NCBI RefSeq assembly: GCF_030730205.1
Contig: NZ_JANQVQ010000202.1
Coordinates: forward strand, 1-41,398
Source: Paraglaciecola sp.
GTDB taxonomy: Bacteria > Pseudomonadota > Gammaproteobacteria > Enterobacterales > Alteromonadaceae
Direction: 5' to 3'
DNA length: 41,398 nucleotides
In this document: positions 26,323-35,889 of the stretch, piece by piece
Position numbering within the stretch: position 1 is the first letter of the stretch
Layout: the number at the start of each line of letters is the position of its first letter
Program-made: the position numbers and the translations under genes
Notes under the pieces: generated by a model
Databases searched by the model: none
Told to the model about the DNA's origin: nothing
Seen by the model: the letters and a program-made list of their open reading frames with translations, nothing else

Positions 26323-27330
26323 TTATGCATTTCTTACATTAACTAAATAGCGACCAATTACTTGGCCTTTCAAAAATTTATCTAGATACTCAGGGGTCTC
26401 TTGCAAAGATATTTCGTGATGGTATTTTTCCAAGTCTGCCAATTTCATATCAGTAGCGACACGCTGCCAAATATCCTGTTTATCTTTTAGAGGTATATAA
26501 ACCGAATCAACACCCAACAATGATATACCACGGGTAATAAAAGGAATTACACTCATAGCGATTTCAGGTGAAGCAGCTAAACCAACTGATGCGACTCCAC
26601 CGCCAGGTTTAAGTTGTTTAAGTAAACCTGTTAGGAAGTCACCACCAAGAGTATCAATTGCGTGCGCCCATCTTGGTTTTCCAGCCAATGCATCTTTCAC
26701 ATCCAAAATGGAGTCTCTGTGTAATACTTCTGTCGCACCTAGCGCCTTGAGTTTTTCTGATTGTTCTGGCTTACCTGAAAAGGCCACCACTTCGTAGCCC
26801 AACTGACTAAGCAAAGCGATGCTAATACTACCTACTCCACCCGTAGCTCCTGTGACAGCTACACGTCCGTCACTGGGTGACGCGCCCATTTTTTCTAACT
26901 TTTGAATACATAGTGCCGCCGTCAAACCTCCCGTGCCATAAATCATCGCTTCTTTTAATGTAAGAGTATCCGGACGAAGAACAGCCCAGTTTGCAGGAAT
27001 CGATATTTTCTGGCCAAGGCCTCCAGGGGTGTTCATACCTAAATCATAACCAAATACAAGAACTTCGTCTCCTTGGTTGAATATTCCTGATTTGTCATTT
27101 ACAACCACCCCCGCAGCATCAATGCCTGGAGTATGAGGAAAGTGCTGACTAATACGTTTATTACCACTTGCTGACATAGCATCTTTAAAATTGAGTGATG
27201 AATAATGCACATCTATAAGTAGATCATTTTCCGGCAATTCAGAAATGCTGCGTTTTATCACGCTTTTAGTAAAGCGATGATCACTTTGTTCTTCAACAAC
27301 TAACGCTTTAAAAGTATCACTTGTGCTCAT
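26323..27330 (-). CDS. YhdH/AcuI-family NADPH-dependent acryloyl-CoA reductase or quinone oxidoreductase
   Basis: 335 residues, a zinc-less medium-chain dehydrogenase/reductase. S-S-L-N-F-K-D-A-M at 44-52, P-G-I-D-A-A-G-V-V, and the nucleotide-binding V-T-G-A-T-G-G-V-G-S-I-S in mid-protein are all features of the YhdH/YhfP group, which includes AcuI, the enzyme reducing acryloyl-CoA to propionyl-CoA with NADPH. There is no structural-zinc cysteine cluster. Start: ATG with A-A-G-G-A seven bases upstream. It is alone on its strand, between GH88 and GH43. It could detoxify acrylate derived from DMSP, which green seaweeds such as Ulva contain in quantity; that link is inference. A general quinone-reductase role is the alternative. 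Confidence 0.88.
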   Translation of the reverse strand: MSTSDTFKALVVEEQSDHRFTKSVIKRSISELPENDLLIDVHYSSLNFKDAMSASGNKRISQHFPHTPGIDAAGVVVNDKSGIFNQGDEVLVFGYDLGMNTPGGLGQKISIPANWAVLRPDTLTLKEAMIYGTGGLTAALCIQKLEKMGASPSDGRVAVTGATGGVGSISIALLSQLGYEVVAFSGKPEQSEKLKALGATEVLHRDSILDVKDALAGKPRWAHAIDTLGGDFLTGLLKQLKPGGGVASVGLAASPEIAMSVIPFITRGISLLGVDSVYIPLKDKQDIWQRVATDMKLADLEKYHHEISLQETPEYLDKFLKGQVIGRYLVNVRNA

Positions 27331-27802
27331 AAAAAATCCTTATATTACCTTAGGGATTGTAAGACGACAATTTGGCTTGGGCCAAATCAAAACGGTTGCC
27401 GCTTCTATTAATACTAGTAAGTGAACGACTCGATAGTGTCATCATTGCACTACCTCAACTACAATACAATCTGTAGTACGCTGATACCGTGCTCGGTCTT
27501 CTTCTTTCATCAAGTTCAGTGACATCCAAGAAACGGAACAGAAAATAAAACGAAGATATGGATGTCTTGGCTAACGTTTAGTCTTTAATTTCAGGCTAAA
27601 TAACAATACTGACCGAATTTTTACTGTAAGTTAGCACAACTGCTCAAAATACAGTTCTCCAGTAAGCGGAAAGGTTTGAGGCTTAAATACAGCTCAGCTC
27701 CTATATAGAACTCTCAAAGAAGCACACATCCCATCAATAATTTCGATCAATTATGACTATTTATGCGCGTTCAGTTATCAATATAAGTCACAATGTGTCA
27801 AA
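27331..27802. promoter_or_regulatory. Divergent intergenic region upstream of YhdH/AcuI-type and GH43 genes
   Basis: About 470 bases without a credible gene. A tight inverted repeat A-T-T-T-G-G-C / G-C-C-A-A-A-T with a four-base centre lies at 27370-27387, about 40 bases upstream of the YhdH-type start, where it could serve as an operator. Otherwise I see no recognisable site. Confidence 0.35.
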
Positions 27803-27874
27803 ATGTTAATCTCATTGGATCTCATAATTAACATTTATTCTGGTATCAAAATCATCATGATAAAAATAAAACGT

Positions 27875-29659
27875 ATGAACTATAAGTCAACTGGCTATAC
27901 CTTGCTTTTGCTTTCAATCTTGGCAGGTTGTCAAACTGAAACTAGCAAGATCAAAACCATTGAAGTGGCTGACCAAACGCAATCTATTACAGGAAGCTTT
28001 GGTGACCAGGGAGACGGAACCTATATAAATCCTATTTTGAATGCAGACTATCCAGATTCAGACATCGAGCAGGTGGGAGACACCTATTATATGATCACAT
28101 CTAAACAACACATGTCACCTGGAATGCCAATTTTAAAATCGAAGGACATGGTTAACTGGGAAAATGTAGGCCATGCCTTTCCAAATCTGTCATGGGCCCC
28201 AGAGTATAATTGGGACAGAATGAATGGATATTCATTTGGAGTATGGGCTGGAGATCTTGCCTATCATGAAGGTAAATGGTTTGTATATCAAATCGATTAT
28301 CAGCATGGATTAATGGTAACAACAGCAGATAATATTGAAGGCCCTTGGAGCAAACCTATTATGATGCTCCCGAAAGCCGACGTACTTGACGATCCTGCTG
28401 TATATTGGGACAAAGAAACTAAAGAAGCCTACATGATTGTTAACTCTGGTACTAAACAAAAAAGTGCGAGTAACAAAATTGAAGGAAATGAAAATCGTAT
28501 TTACAGAATGAGTTGGGACGGAACTAAGATACTCGATGAAGGTAAGTTAGCTTATACAGGTATGGGGGCTGAAGCGGCCAAAATTTATAAAAAAGATGGC
28601 TTTTGGTACATATTTCTGGCCCAGTGGACGATGGGGGATACATCTACAAAGCCAGGAGTCAAAAATCCTAAAAACGATAGAAAGCAGATTGTTCTTAGAT
28701 CTAAAGAGAGTATTTACGGTCCATACGAAGTTCGAACAGTGTTGGAAAAAGGTTCAGCATTTGGAAACCGCAGCGCAAGTCAAGGCGCTTTGATGCAAGC
28801 ACCTGATAAAAGTTGGTGGTATATGCATCAGCTAATTCAAAATGACGACATCCCATTTCAAGGTCGTCCACAATGCTTAGAACCGGTGACGTGGATCAAT
28901 AACTGGCCAATAATTGGAGTAGACGAAGACAACGATGGAATAGGCGAACCGGTAAAACGTTTTGAAAAACCTATCAAAGGCTACCCTATTAACGCACCGA
29001 AATCAGATGATTCATTCGCAAATTCTATTTTAGGCCCCCAGTGGGAATGGAACCATAATCCAAGAGATACACACTGGTCATTGACCGAACGACCTGGTTG
29101 GTTGCGTTTAAAAGCAAGTAAAGTTCTACCAAAAGGACCGGAATATGGCCCTAAGATTAACGAGTGGACTAACAATGATGGCTCAGATGGTGATTTTTGG
29201 AGAGCCAGTAATACAGTCAGCCAACGTATAATGGGTATCACTACAGGTACCGCAACCGCAAAATTTGACATCTCGGGGCTTGCTTATGGACAACTTGCTG
29301 GTTTCGTTCGTTATGGTGGTACGTTTCATTTATTAGGTGTTGAACGTTTACATAGTGGCGAAAAGCGCTTGTTTTATATGGATGGCATGAGCAACAAAAT
29401 TGAAGGTCCAGTAATTGAAGGGGACATCTTATTTGTACGTACTTCAAATGCTAGAAACCAAGCTACTTACGAATACAGCACTGATGGTAAGAGTTTTCAA
29501 GCTTTTGGACCTACATTTACGATAAGTTTTGGCAAGTGGACCGGAGATAGACTGGGTTTCTTTTCATGGAATGAAAGGGAAGATGCTGGTTTTATTGACG
29601 TAGATTGGTTTTCATACGATTACGATGGACCTAAAGGGAAAGAACAAATAGTATTTTAG
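27875..29659 (+). CDS. GH43 family glycoside hydrolase (beta-xylosidase/arabinofuranosidase type), lipoprotein
   Basis: 594 residues from the ATG at 27875, chosen because it gives a compact lipoprotein signal (M-N-Y-K-S-T-G then a hydrophobic stretch ending L-A-G-C). In-frame ATGs at 27803 and 27857 also exist and none has a clear binding site. The five-bladed propeller (about residues 45-370) shows A-D-Y-P-D-S-D-I (catalytic base), L-D-D-P-A-V-Y-W-D (pKa-modulating aspartate) and G-A-E-A-A-K-I-Y (general acid), plus S-Q-G-A-L-M-Q-A-P. A C-terminal beta-sandwich of about 200 residues follows, as in many two-domain GH43 exo-enzymes. GH43 inverts configuration and typically removes xylose or arabinose; xylose occurs in ulvan, which fits. 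It is monocistronic, separated from GH88 by the opposite-strand reductase gene. Confidence 0.87.
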   Translation: MNYKSTGYTLLLLSILAGCQTETSKIKTIEVADQTQSITGSFGDQGDGTYINPILNADYPDSDIEQVGDTYYMITSKQHMSPGMPILKSKDMVNWENVGHAFPNLSWAPEYNWDRMNGYSFGVWAGDLAYHEGKWFVYQIDYQHGLMVTTADNIEGPWSKPIMMLPKADVLDDPAVYWDKETKEAYMIVNSGTKQKSASNKIEGNENRIYRMSWDGTKILDEGKLAYTGMGAEAAKIYKKDGFWYIFLAQWTMGDTSTKPGVKNPKNDRKQIVLRSKESIYGPYEVRTVLEKGSAFGNRSASQGALMQAPDKSWWYMHQLIQNDDIPFQGRPQCLEPVTWINNWPIIGVDEDNDGIGEPVKRFEKPIKGYPINAPKSDDSFANSILGPQWEWNHNPRDTHWSLTERPGWLRLKASKVLPKGPEYGPKINEWTNNDGSDGDFWRASNTVSQRIMGITTGTATAKFDISGLAYGQLAGFVRYGGTFHLLGVERLHSGEKRLFYMDGMSNKIEGPVIEGDILFVRTSNARNQATYEYSTDGKSFQAFGPTFTISFGKWTGDRLGFFSWNEREDAGFIDVDWFSYDYDGPKGKEQIVF

Positions 29660-29672
29660 ATTTTTGGCAACC

Positions 29673-29700
29673 CAAGCAGCGAAACTTTATTCACTGCTTG
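29673..29700 (+). terminator. Weak hairpin after the GH43 gene
   Basis: C-A-A-G-C-A-G pairs with C-T-G-C-T-T-G around a 14-base loop, 14 bases after the stop; the tail is A-T-T-A-A rather than a T-run. Confidence 0.35.
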
Positions 29701-29776
29701 ATTAACGTAGTTGAGTAAGTCCGGACTCAACCTTATACGTTTCGGATACGGGGCTTGAATAACCACAGACGACTAA

Positions 29777-30101
29777 TTTGGTCGCTTGGTGGCAGGCGGA
29801 GGCGTGAACCTGTCTCAATTGGAGATGAATCGCCGCTTTGAAGGTCAAATCGGCGACACGGATTCAGAAATTAATTTGGTTGCTGTTTTCCATGACAGCG
29901 AATACGCCAATAAAGGTTTTGGCATAAACGACTCGTGAGCTGCGGCATCTAGGCTGAATGCTACTGCTGTTAGTGGTGGCTTGGGACCCAATGATATGGA
30001 TAATAATTACCGACATAACATCAATTAAAAATTGGCAAATTTATGGTAAAGCGCTGTTTGAATAGTTCAGTTGGGACGTTCAAGAAAGTTTGAGCTATTA
30101 A
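29777..30101 (+). pseudogene. Decayed coding remnant, family not recognised
   Basis: No start codon or binding site, but the translation has the look of real protein: R-R-F-E-G-Q-I-G-D-T-D-S-E-I-N-L-V-A-V-F, then H-D-S-E-Y-A-N-K-G-F-G-I-N-D. An in-frame TGA follows at 29936-29938, after which the same frame resumes (A-T-A-V-S-G-G-L-G-P-N-D-M-D-N-N-Y) to a TAA at 30026. A shift into another frame gives N-W-Q-I-Y-G-K-A-L-F-E, a stop, and F-S-W-D-V-Q-E-S-L-S-Y. Alternating polar and aromatic residues suggest the last strands of a beta-rich, possibly outer-membrane, protein. The disruptions mark it as dead sequence. I cannot assign a family. Confidence 0.4.
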
Positions 30102-30137
30102 AATTTAATACAATTTAGTTATGTTAACTACTGCAGT

Positions 30138-32306
30138 TTACCTCCGCACTTTATTTTTATTCTCATAGCTCGCCAATAATTGACTTAACTCTTTATTGGC
30201 AGGCCAACGACTTAATGAGGTTTTTAAAACGTTTATTGCGGTATTTGTGTGCATCTGATTATCCAAAGCAATGGCATACACATAAGCGTGGATGAATTGA
30301 GATTCTGGGCTTTCGTAAGCATTTCTTAGATATACTAAGGCCTTCTGATAATCTTTTTGCCTTATGTAAAAAAGCCCGAGAGAATGATTAACATCAGGGT
30401 TATTAGCGTCAATTGTCAATGCTTCCTGCAAATATTGCCTCCCTTCCTCATCGCGCTTTACTTGACGATAAAAGTCGGCTATCTGTAAAAAAGACGGTAT
30501 ATAGCTTCGCTCGATTTCAATGGCATTCAAGTAGCCTTGTTCAGCTGATTTAAGATTTCCAAGATTGAATTCTAGACTCGCCAAGTTCATTTGCGTTATC
30601 GGCGAGTCAGCATTTAAACCCAACATATAGCGATATTCAACCAGCAGATCTTTGAGTATAAGTCGTTCTTGTTGAGTCATAATTGGCAGAGCATCAACTA
30701 ACACCCGAGCAATTGAAAATCGTACGATGGGATTACTTTCTCCCAAGCTATTTTTTAATACTTGCCAGCGGTCTGCCGGATGCAGAACTTCTAAAGCTTC
30801 AACCGCCCCCCGTCTTATTAGGGAGTCAGAATTAGATAATTGTTTAATGGTTAATTCAACACTAGCCTGGCTAGGTTGCTTGCTGCTTTCAAGTAACATT
30901 GATGCTTTGCGGATCGCACTATCACCACCTTGAGTATAACCCTTTTCAAGATACGTTTTTATCGCCTGATCCACTTTTGCATCGCCGGATACAATTAACT
31001 TATGAACCCTATCCCAGTCTTTAACCTTAGCTTTTTGCCATTTATTTTTAGCTTCAGCTACCCAGAAAGCATCCTCTTTCTCATGACAAGCTAAGCAAGC
31101 ATTTGGCTCTTCGGGATCAGAAGAAAACTGGAAAGTTGGAATAGAGAAACTATGGTCCCGTCTTCCATCTACGCCCATGTAAACTTTATCGGGCATATGG
31201 CAATTAATGCACATTGAGCCTTCACTGCCTTGCTCATGCCTGTGGTGATCTGGTGAATTAAAAGTTGAAGCCTGATGACACTGCAGACATAAACCATTAC
31301 CCTCAATTTTGACTTTGCCGCTGTGGGCATTGTGACAATTTGAGCATGTCACCCCGGCTTGATACATTTTGCTTTGTAAAAAAGAGCCTAATACAAATAC
31401 TTCTTCTTTAATTAAACCATTTTGATGATACAGCGGCTCTCTGACCCACTCAATTCGGTATTTATCAAAAAAACCTCCTTTGTTCGACTCGTCGGTAAGT
31501 GGCGAACGTAGAGAATGACATTTACCACACATATCAATTTCGGTATCAAGCGGTTTTCCATGTGACTCTGCTATAGTTTTTCCTGGATTGAAACTCCATA
31601 GGTTTTGAGTTGGTAAAGATTGTGTAAACCCTGAATTCGATTTATCTAATTGTTTCGCATTAGCTAGCTCAATATGTCGCTGACCTGGACCATGACAACT
31701 TTCACAAGCAACATTAATTTCACTATAAGTCGTATTATAACTGTTCGTTGTGAGATCAAAATTTTTCTGAAGATTTGTCGAATGACATTCTGCACAACGC
31801 CCATTCCAATTTTGAAAATGTCGCTGCCAAAAAAACGGATGTTTGGGGGTTATATTTTCAGTAGGCTGAAGATGATACCAATGTTGCCCCCCTTCTTTTT
31901 CACTACGCGAATCCCAAGCGATATTAAAAGCCTGTAGTTTTCCATCCCCAATATTCAATAAATATTGTTGTAAAGGAAAATAACCGAACGTGTAATCAAC
32001 AGTGAAAATCGCACGCTTTCCTTTTGAATCAGTCGTCTCAACGTAAAATTTATTATCTGTTTTGAAAAAACGAGTTTTAATATTGTGAAATTCAACCTCT
32101 ACATTGTTAAAGTCACCCAGTACCGACTCGTCTGTCGGTATCTGCATAGACTTATAATGATCTGACGCTTCCCAAGCGGAAAATTCAGCTTCGTGACATG
32201 ATTGGCAGGTTTTAGAGCCAACAAAATCAACTTGTTCTGCGTTAATATGACTCACAAATATCAACAATATAACGAGTAAGGCAACCCGCTTTGATTTTTT
32301 ATACAT
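30138..32306 (-). CDS. Periplasmic octaheme c-type cytochrome with HEAT-like and TPR repeats
   Basis: 722 residues with a signal peptide (about 1-23, I-N-A/E). Eight C-x-x-C-H haem-binding motifs occur in the first 400 residues: C-Q-S-C-H, C-A-E-C-H, C-E-S-C-H, C-G-K-C-H, C-S-N-C-H, C-L-Q-C-H, C-I-N-C-H and C-L-A-C-H. The layout resembles cytochrome c554/doubled-C-x-x-C-H proteins. Residues about 445-545 form HEAT-like helical repeats (S-L-I-R-R-G-A-V-E-A-L and similar), and about 560-715 are tetratricopeptide repeats, including N-P-D-V-N-H-S-L-G-L-F-Y-I-R-Q-K-D-Y. It should be exported and haem-loaded in the periplasm, where the repeat region may hold a partner. No electron donor or oxidoreductase lies beside it. 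Redox partner and substrate are unknown. Confidence 0.9.
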   Translation of the reverse strand: MYKKSKRVALLVILLIFVSHINAEQVDFVGSKTCQSCHEAEFSAWEASDHYKSMQIPTDESVLGDFNNVEVEFHNIKTRFFKTDNKFYVETTDSKGKRAIFTVDYTFGYFPLQQYLLNIGDGKLQAFNIAWDSRSEKEGGQHWYHLQPTENITPKHPFFWQRHFQNWNGRCAECHSTNLQKNFDLTTNSYNTTYSEINVACESCHGPGQRHIELANAKQLDKSNSGFTQSLPTQNLWSFNPGKTIAESHGKPLDTEIDMCGKCHSLRSPLTDESNKGGFFDKYRIEWVREPLYHQNGLIKEEVFVLGSFLQSKMYQAGVTCSNCHNAHSGKVKIEGNGLCLQCHQASTFNSPDHHRHEQGSEGSMCINCHMPDKVYMGVDGRRDHSFSIPTFQFSSDPEEPNACLACHEKEDAFWVAEAKNKWQKAKVKDWDRVHKLIVSGDAKVDQAIKTYLEKGYTQGGDSAIRKASMLLESSKQPSQASVELTIKQLSNSDSLIRRGAVEALEVLHPADRWQVLKNSLGESNPIVRFSIARVLVDALPIMTQQERLILKDLLVEYRYMLGLNADSPITQMNLASLEFNLGNLKSAEQGYLNAIEIERSYIPSFLQIADFYRQVKRDEEGRQYLQEALTIDANNPDVNHSLGLFYIRQKDYQKALVYLRNAYESPESQFIHAYVYAIALDNQMHTNTAINVLKTSLSRWPANKELSQLLASYENKNKVRR

Positions 32307-32847
32307 CTACTGAAAACCAAATAATCATAAATAATCACAAACTAACAATGATTAATAAATATTACTCAATAAGTGTAACTATTCCTAATTTTTTGATCTC
32401 ATACTTTTGCTTTATCTAGACAGAAAGGTCAATACGAAATTTAGGCATAGTGAAAAAAGCTACTTCACACCTTATTTTTGATTAAGATTTATATATCAAC
32501 CTAAGATCAGGCTAATTAAAATAGGCTTGTTTGATTCAAAAGTAAGTAAAACTGAAAGGGTCGAACTATGCCAATGTTTTGTCAGCAGGTCTAAAAAACA
32601 AAGCGCCGAGGTACAAAATAAAACCCTATCGGACATCCAATCGATTAATGAGTAGCTAAAGCCAGAACTAAAACTATTTGCTAAAAAAAGCATACTCGGC
32701 AGAATAAGCTATTGAGATTAATAGAAAAAATTGAAGGCTTTCTGCCAAAAACAGCCAATGTTAAACGCTTAATTAGGCAGGCAAGCGAGAACAAGTACAA
32801 GCAGCAAAGGTGTTTGTTGTAATCCACTTTTTTCGCAAAAAAACAGA
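32307..32847. other. Intergenic region between the TonB receptor and the octaheme cytochrome
   Basis: About 540 AT-rich bases. Short open stretches exist on both strands (for example 32690-32810 on plus and 32496-32693 on minus) but none has a binding site, a recognisable motif or convincing codon use. The promoter of the cytochrome gene must lie near 32310-32400. I see no terminator with a T-run for the TonB receptor transcript. Confidence 0.45.
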
Positions 32848-35800
32848 TTAATATTTATATAAAAAACCCATATAGAAAGTACGCCCGCTAGTAGTAGAGT
32901 TATATGGGCGATCTGTCGAGTCACTGTACTGCTCTTCTCTTTGATTAGTAAGGTTTTGTGCCTCTAAGCTGAATTGCCACTGCTGACTCAACTGCAAGCT
33001 AAAACTCGCATCAATATAAAAGGTGGAGTGAAAACCCGTTTCATCTTCGTCTTGTAAAGTCATTGGATTGACTTGATGGATATAATTGTCTCGATAGGAT
33101 GCTGAAATTCGCCCACTCAGGATTTTGTCGTCGTAATATAATGTTACCGCAGCGGTTTTTTTCGATAAATAAGGTAACGCCTTTTGAAACAAAAACTCAG
33201 CGTCGTTATTGTAGTAATTCTTCTTTCCATCCGTATAGTTAAAGTGGCCAATTAGGCCGACGTGTTGCCATTTAGATGTTAAATACGACCACTCGTATCG
33301 CAGCATGGTTTCAAAGCCAAACAAAGAAACAGATTCAGCATTTTGATTAGTGACCAAAGTAATAACTGAGTTGTCGGATAGATTGCTAGATTGCCATTTG
33401 TTTTCTAGTCCCGTTTCAGCGAATGTTAATGAGCTTGCTTGTGGTGCAATAAAATCATCAATCGATTTGTAGAAAGGCGTTACTGAAAATGATACGTGAT
33501 CTCTTGCTTCCCATTCTAACGAGACGTCAATATTCGTCGAGGCATAGGGTTTTAAGTTTGGATTGGAGGCATACATAACTTGGTCGGTAGGGTCATATTC
33601 AGTATAGCCCTTCAAAGCGCTAAGTGAAGGACTGGCTAAATTACGAGACAAACTGAATCTAGCTGTATAGCTTAACGATGGTCGCCAAACCACATTCACA
33701 CTAGGCAACCAATTTACATGTTTGTTGCTATGCTGAAGACGAGAATATTCATTCACAACCGTTGTTGTTTCTTGTTGGTAACGACTGCCAGCGACTAGTG
33801 TAAACTGCTTGTATTGCCAGTTTAATGTAAAAAAAGCAGATGATTTTTGTTCTGTTAAGTCGTCATCAAACTGTTCAATCAAAGCAACATTATTCTTTAG
33901 TGAATAGGGATCAATTCCAAAGTGCTGAATGGCATCGTGGGTTTGCAAACCTAACCAACTGACTTTGGGATGAGAATCAACTAACTGGATATATTCCATG
34001 GGTAAGGATTGTGCTGTTGTTGACCATGTATCTAACAATAAATTAGTTTGATATATAGATAATGTTTGAGTGTCAAAGGTCGTGTGTTCAGCTCCCCATT
34101 GCCATAACAGGTTAGGTGAGAATTGATATTTTAAGGCTATTTTGCCGTGCTGATAGCGGGTAGTCGCAAAATATTCTTCAAGGTCAATTTCTCGCATTGT
34201 CCATAAGTCTCGTTGAGTTAGATCACTGCCATATTGAATATCCGCAAAAAACCGGTCAGCGCGGTAATCGATACTAATATCTGACATGCCTTGGGTATAA
34301 ATCTTATTACTGGTGGGAATGTCAAAGTCAGATTTTTCTGATCCTAACAGCAACGCCAATGACCATTGTTCCGATAAGCTAAAGGTACTGTTGAATACCG
34401 CTTGTTCATAGCTTGTATCGGTACGCTGGGCTCGGCTTTCCGTTGCCACTCTGGCATTATTAAAAGCGCTGTAAACTAGCTCGTTATTGGCATTTAACTG
34501 GGCATCAACAAATTCGGTGATGCTTGAGATTATAGGCGTTGATTGCTCGCCTCGTGGATATAGGTGAAACTCGTTCCTTGTTGCGCCTAACACAGCGTGC
34601 AAAATGTCTAAACGAGCTGAAGACTTTTCACTTTGGTATTCCAAGGCCAAGTTTAGCCCCCGTCTTTGTTGTTCGCTTTGCCATAAAGAATAACGATTAC
34701 CGCGCGGCACAATGACTTCATTATTGGCGAAGCTTTGTTGCACCTCGGCAGATAAAGCGTCTAATGTAATTCCGTTAGGCGTAATAGCCCGCCATCTAAT
34801 TGTATTTGCCCCTCGTTCCTCTACAAACCTTTCGCCATACGAGGCGGATAATAGCGCTCCCCAATTACCCCATGTATTCGAGATTAAACCTGTTATACGC
34901 GGCGCGACATTATCAGAATATTGGTTCTTGCCAAGTTGAGGCGCGAGTACAAATTGAAAGCCTTTTTGCGCAAAGGGACGATTAGTTTGCAGTGCTAATG
35001 TACCCGCTAACCCGCCAGTAGTTTGTTCCGCACTATAAGATTTTAGCACTTGCGCTTGACTGAATAATTCAGATGAAAACACATTGAAATCTAATGAACG
35101 ATCATGTTGTTTTTGCACACGGCTGTCCATCGGCGAATCATTATTTGCCAGCACAGGCATGCCATTTATGGTAACTAAGGTAAAATCAGGAGACGTACCT
35201 CGAAGCGAAACTTGGCGACCTTCACCTGCTTCTCTGGTGATCACCACGCCTGGAATTCTTTGCAATGATTCCGCCATATTAATATCAGGATAATTCGCCA
35301 TATCATCAGATACTAAAGCATCAGACACCGCCACTGTGTGCGTTTTTAGCTGTTTCGCTTTATCTAACGAAGCCCGTAGGCCGGTCACTATAATTTCATC
35401 GATACTGCTTTTAGCTTTGTTCGGGACATTTTTGACGGCTCGAGATATTTCAATCCCAAACGGAGTGATAGTGCAATTCCATGGGCTTTGCTGTGTCATT
35501 ATTTCAAGTGCGGCTGACAGACTATATAAGCCTGTGATATTGATTTTATTTTCGGTTATATCGCTAACGCCCTTGATCACAAATGGGACTTGGTAAACTA
35601 AGGATATGTGTTTTATTGCCGCTTCAATAGAGCTGTCTTGTATCTGAATATATTGTTTTTTTTCAGTGTTTGTCTTTAAATACTGAGTGTTGTTAGCCAT
35701 GGCTAAGGGCAAACAAAAAAACAAACTCAGTATTAACCCGGTTATCGGAACATAACAACGGTATTGCCGATGATGGTATGTACGTGGAATGGCGAAACGA

Positions 35801-35889
35801 AATCCTAGCAATAAAGCATTTAAAAAACCGAATTCAAATTGAATTAAGTTGTTTTTACTAATTGCTAAGCAGGATTTTATCGGCTTCAT
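32848..35889 (-). CDS. TonB-dependent receptor with N-terminal STN signalling domain (FecA type)
   Basis: About 1013 residues from the ATG at 35889, which overlaps the end of the anti-sigma gene by 32 bases; the frame also opens at a TTG (35919). The signal segment (G-L-I-L-S-L-F-F-C-L-P-L-A-M-A) is preceded by an unusually long 45-residue leader, so the true start could be internal. Then come an STN domain (about 75-140: I-Q-D-S-S-I-E-A-A-I-K-H-I), a plug (about 160-290: M-A-E-S-L-Q-R-I-P-G-V-V-I-T-R-E-A-G-E-G) and a barrel ending in T-F-Y-M-G-F-L-Y-K-Y with the terminal aromatic signature. The STN domain talks to FecR-type anti-sigma factors, matching the genes just upstream. The substrate is probably an organic phosphorus compound given the Pho box and phosphoesterase. 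Confidence 0.93.
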   Translation of the reverse strand: MKPIKSCLAISKNNLIQFEFGFLNALLLGFRFAIPRTYHHRQYRCYVPITGLILSLFFCLPLAMANNTQYLKTNTEKKQYIQIQDSSIEAAIKHISLVYQVPFVIKGVSDITENKINITGLYSLSAALEIMTQQSPWNCTITPFGIEISRAVKNVPNKAKSSIDEIIVTGLRASLDKAKQLKTHTVAVSDALVSDDMANYPDINMAESLQRIPGVVITREAGEGRQVSLRGTSPDFTLVTINGMPVLANNDSPMDSRVQKQHDRSLDFNVFSSELFSQAQVLKSYSAEQTTGGLAGTLALQTNRPFAQKGFQFVLAPQLGKNQYSDNVAPRITGLISNTWGNWGALLSASYGERFVEERGANTIRWRAITPNGITLDALSAEVQQSFANNEVIVPRGNRYSLWQSEQQRRGLNLALEYQSEKSSARLDILHAVLGATRNEFHLYPRGEQSTPIISSITEFVDAQLNANNELVYSAFNNARVATESRAQRTDTSYEQAVFNSTFSLSEQWSLALLLGSEKSDFDIPTSNKIYTQGMSDISIDYRADRFFADIQYGSDLTQRDLWTMREIDLEEYFATTRYQHGKIALKYQFSPNLLWQWGAEHTTFDTQTLSIYQTNLLLDTWSTTAQSLPMEYIQLVDSHPKVSWLGLQTHDAIQHFGIDPYSLKNNVALIEQFDDDLTEQKSSAFFTLNWQYKQFTLVAGSRYQQETTTVVNEYSRLQHSNKHVNWLPSVNVVWRPSLSYTARFSLSRNLASPSLSALKGYTEYDPTDQVMYASNPNLKPYASTNIDVSLEWEARDHVSFSVTPFYKSIDDFIAPQASSLTFAETGLENKWQSSNLSDNSVITLVTNQNAESVSLFGFETMLRYEWSYLTSKWQHVGLIGHFNYTDGKKNYYNNDAEFLFQKALPYLSKKTAAVTLYYDDKILSGRISASYRDNYIHQVNPMTLQDEDETGFHSTFYIDASFSLQLSQQWQFSLEAQNLTNQREEQYSDSTDRPYNSTTSGRTFYMGFLYKY

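Noticed and set aside
32496-32810. Short frames on both strands in the gap before the octaheme cytochrome
   Set aside because: No start signals, motifs or persuasive protein-like sequence.
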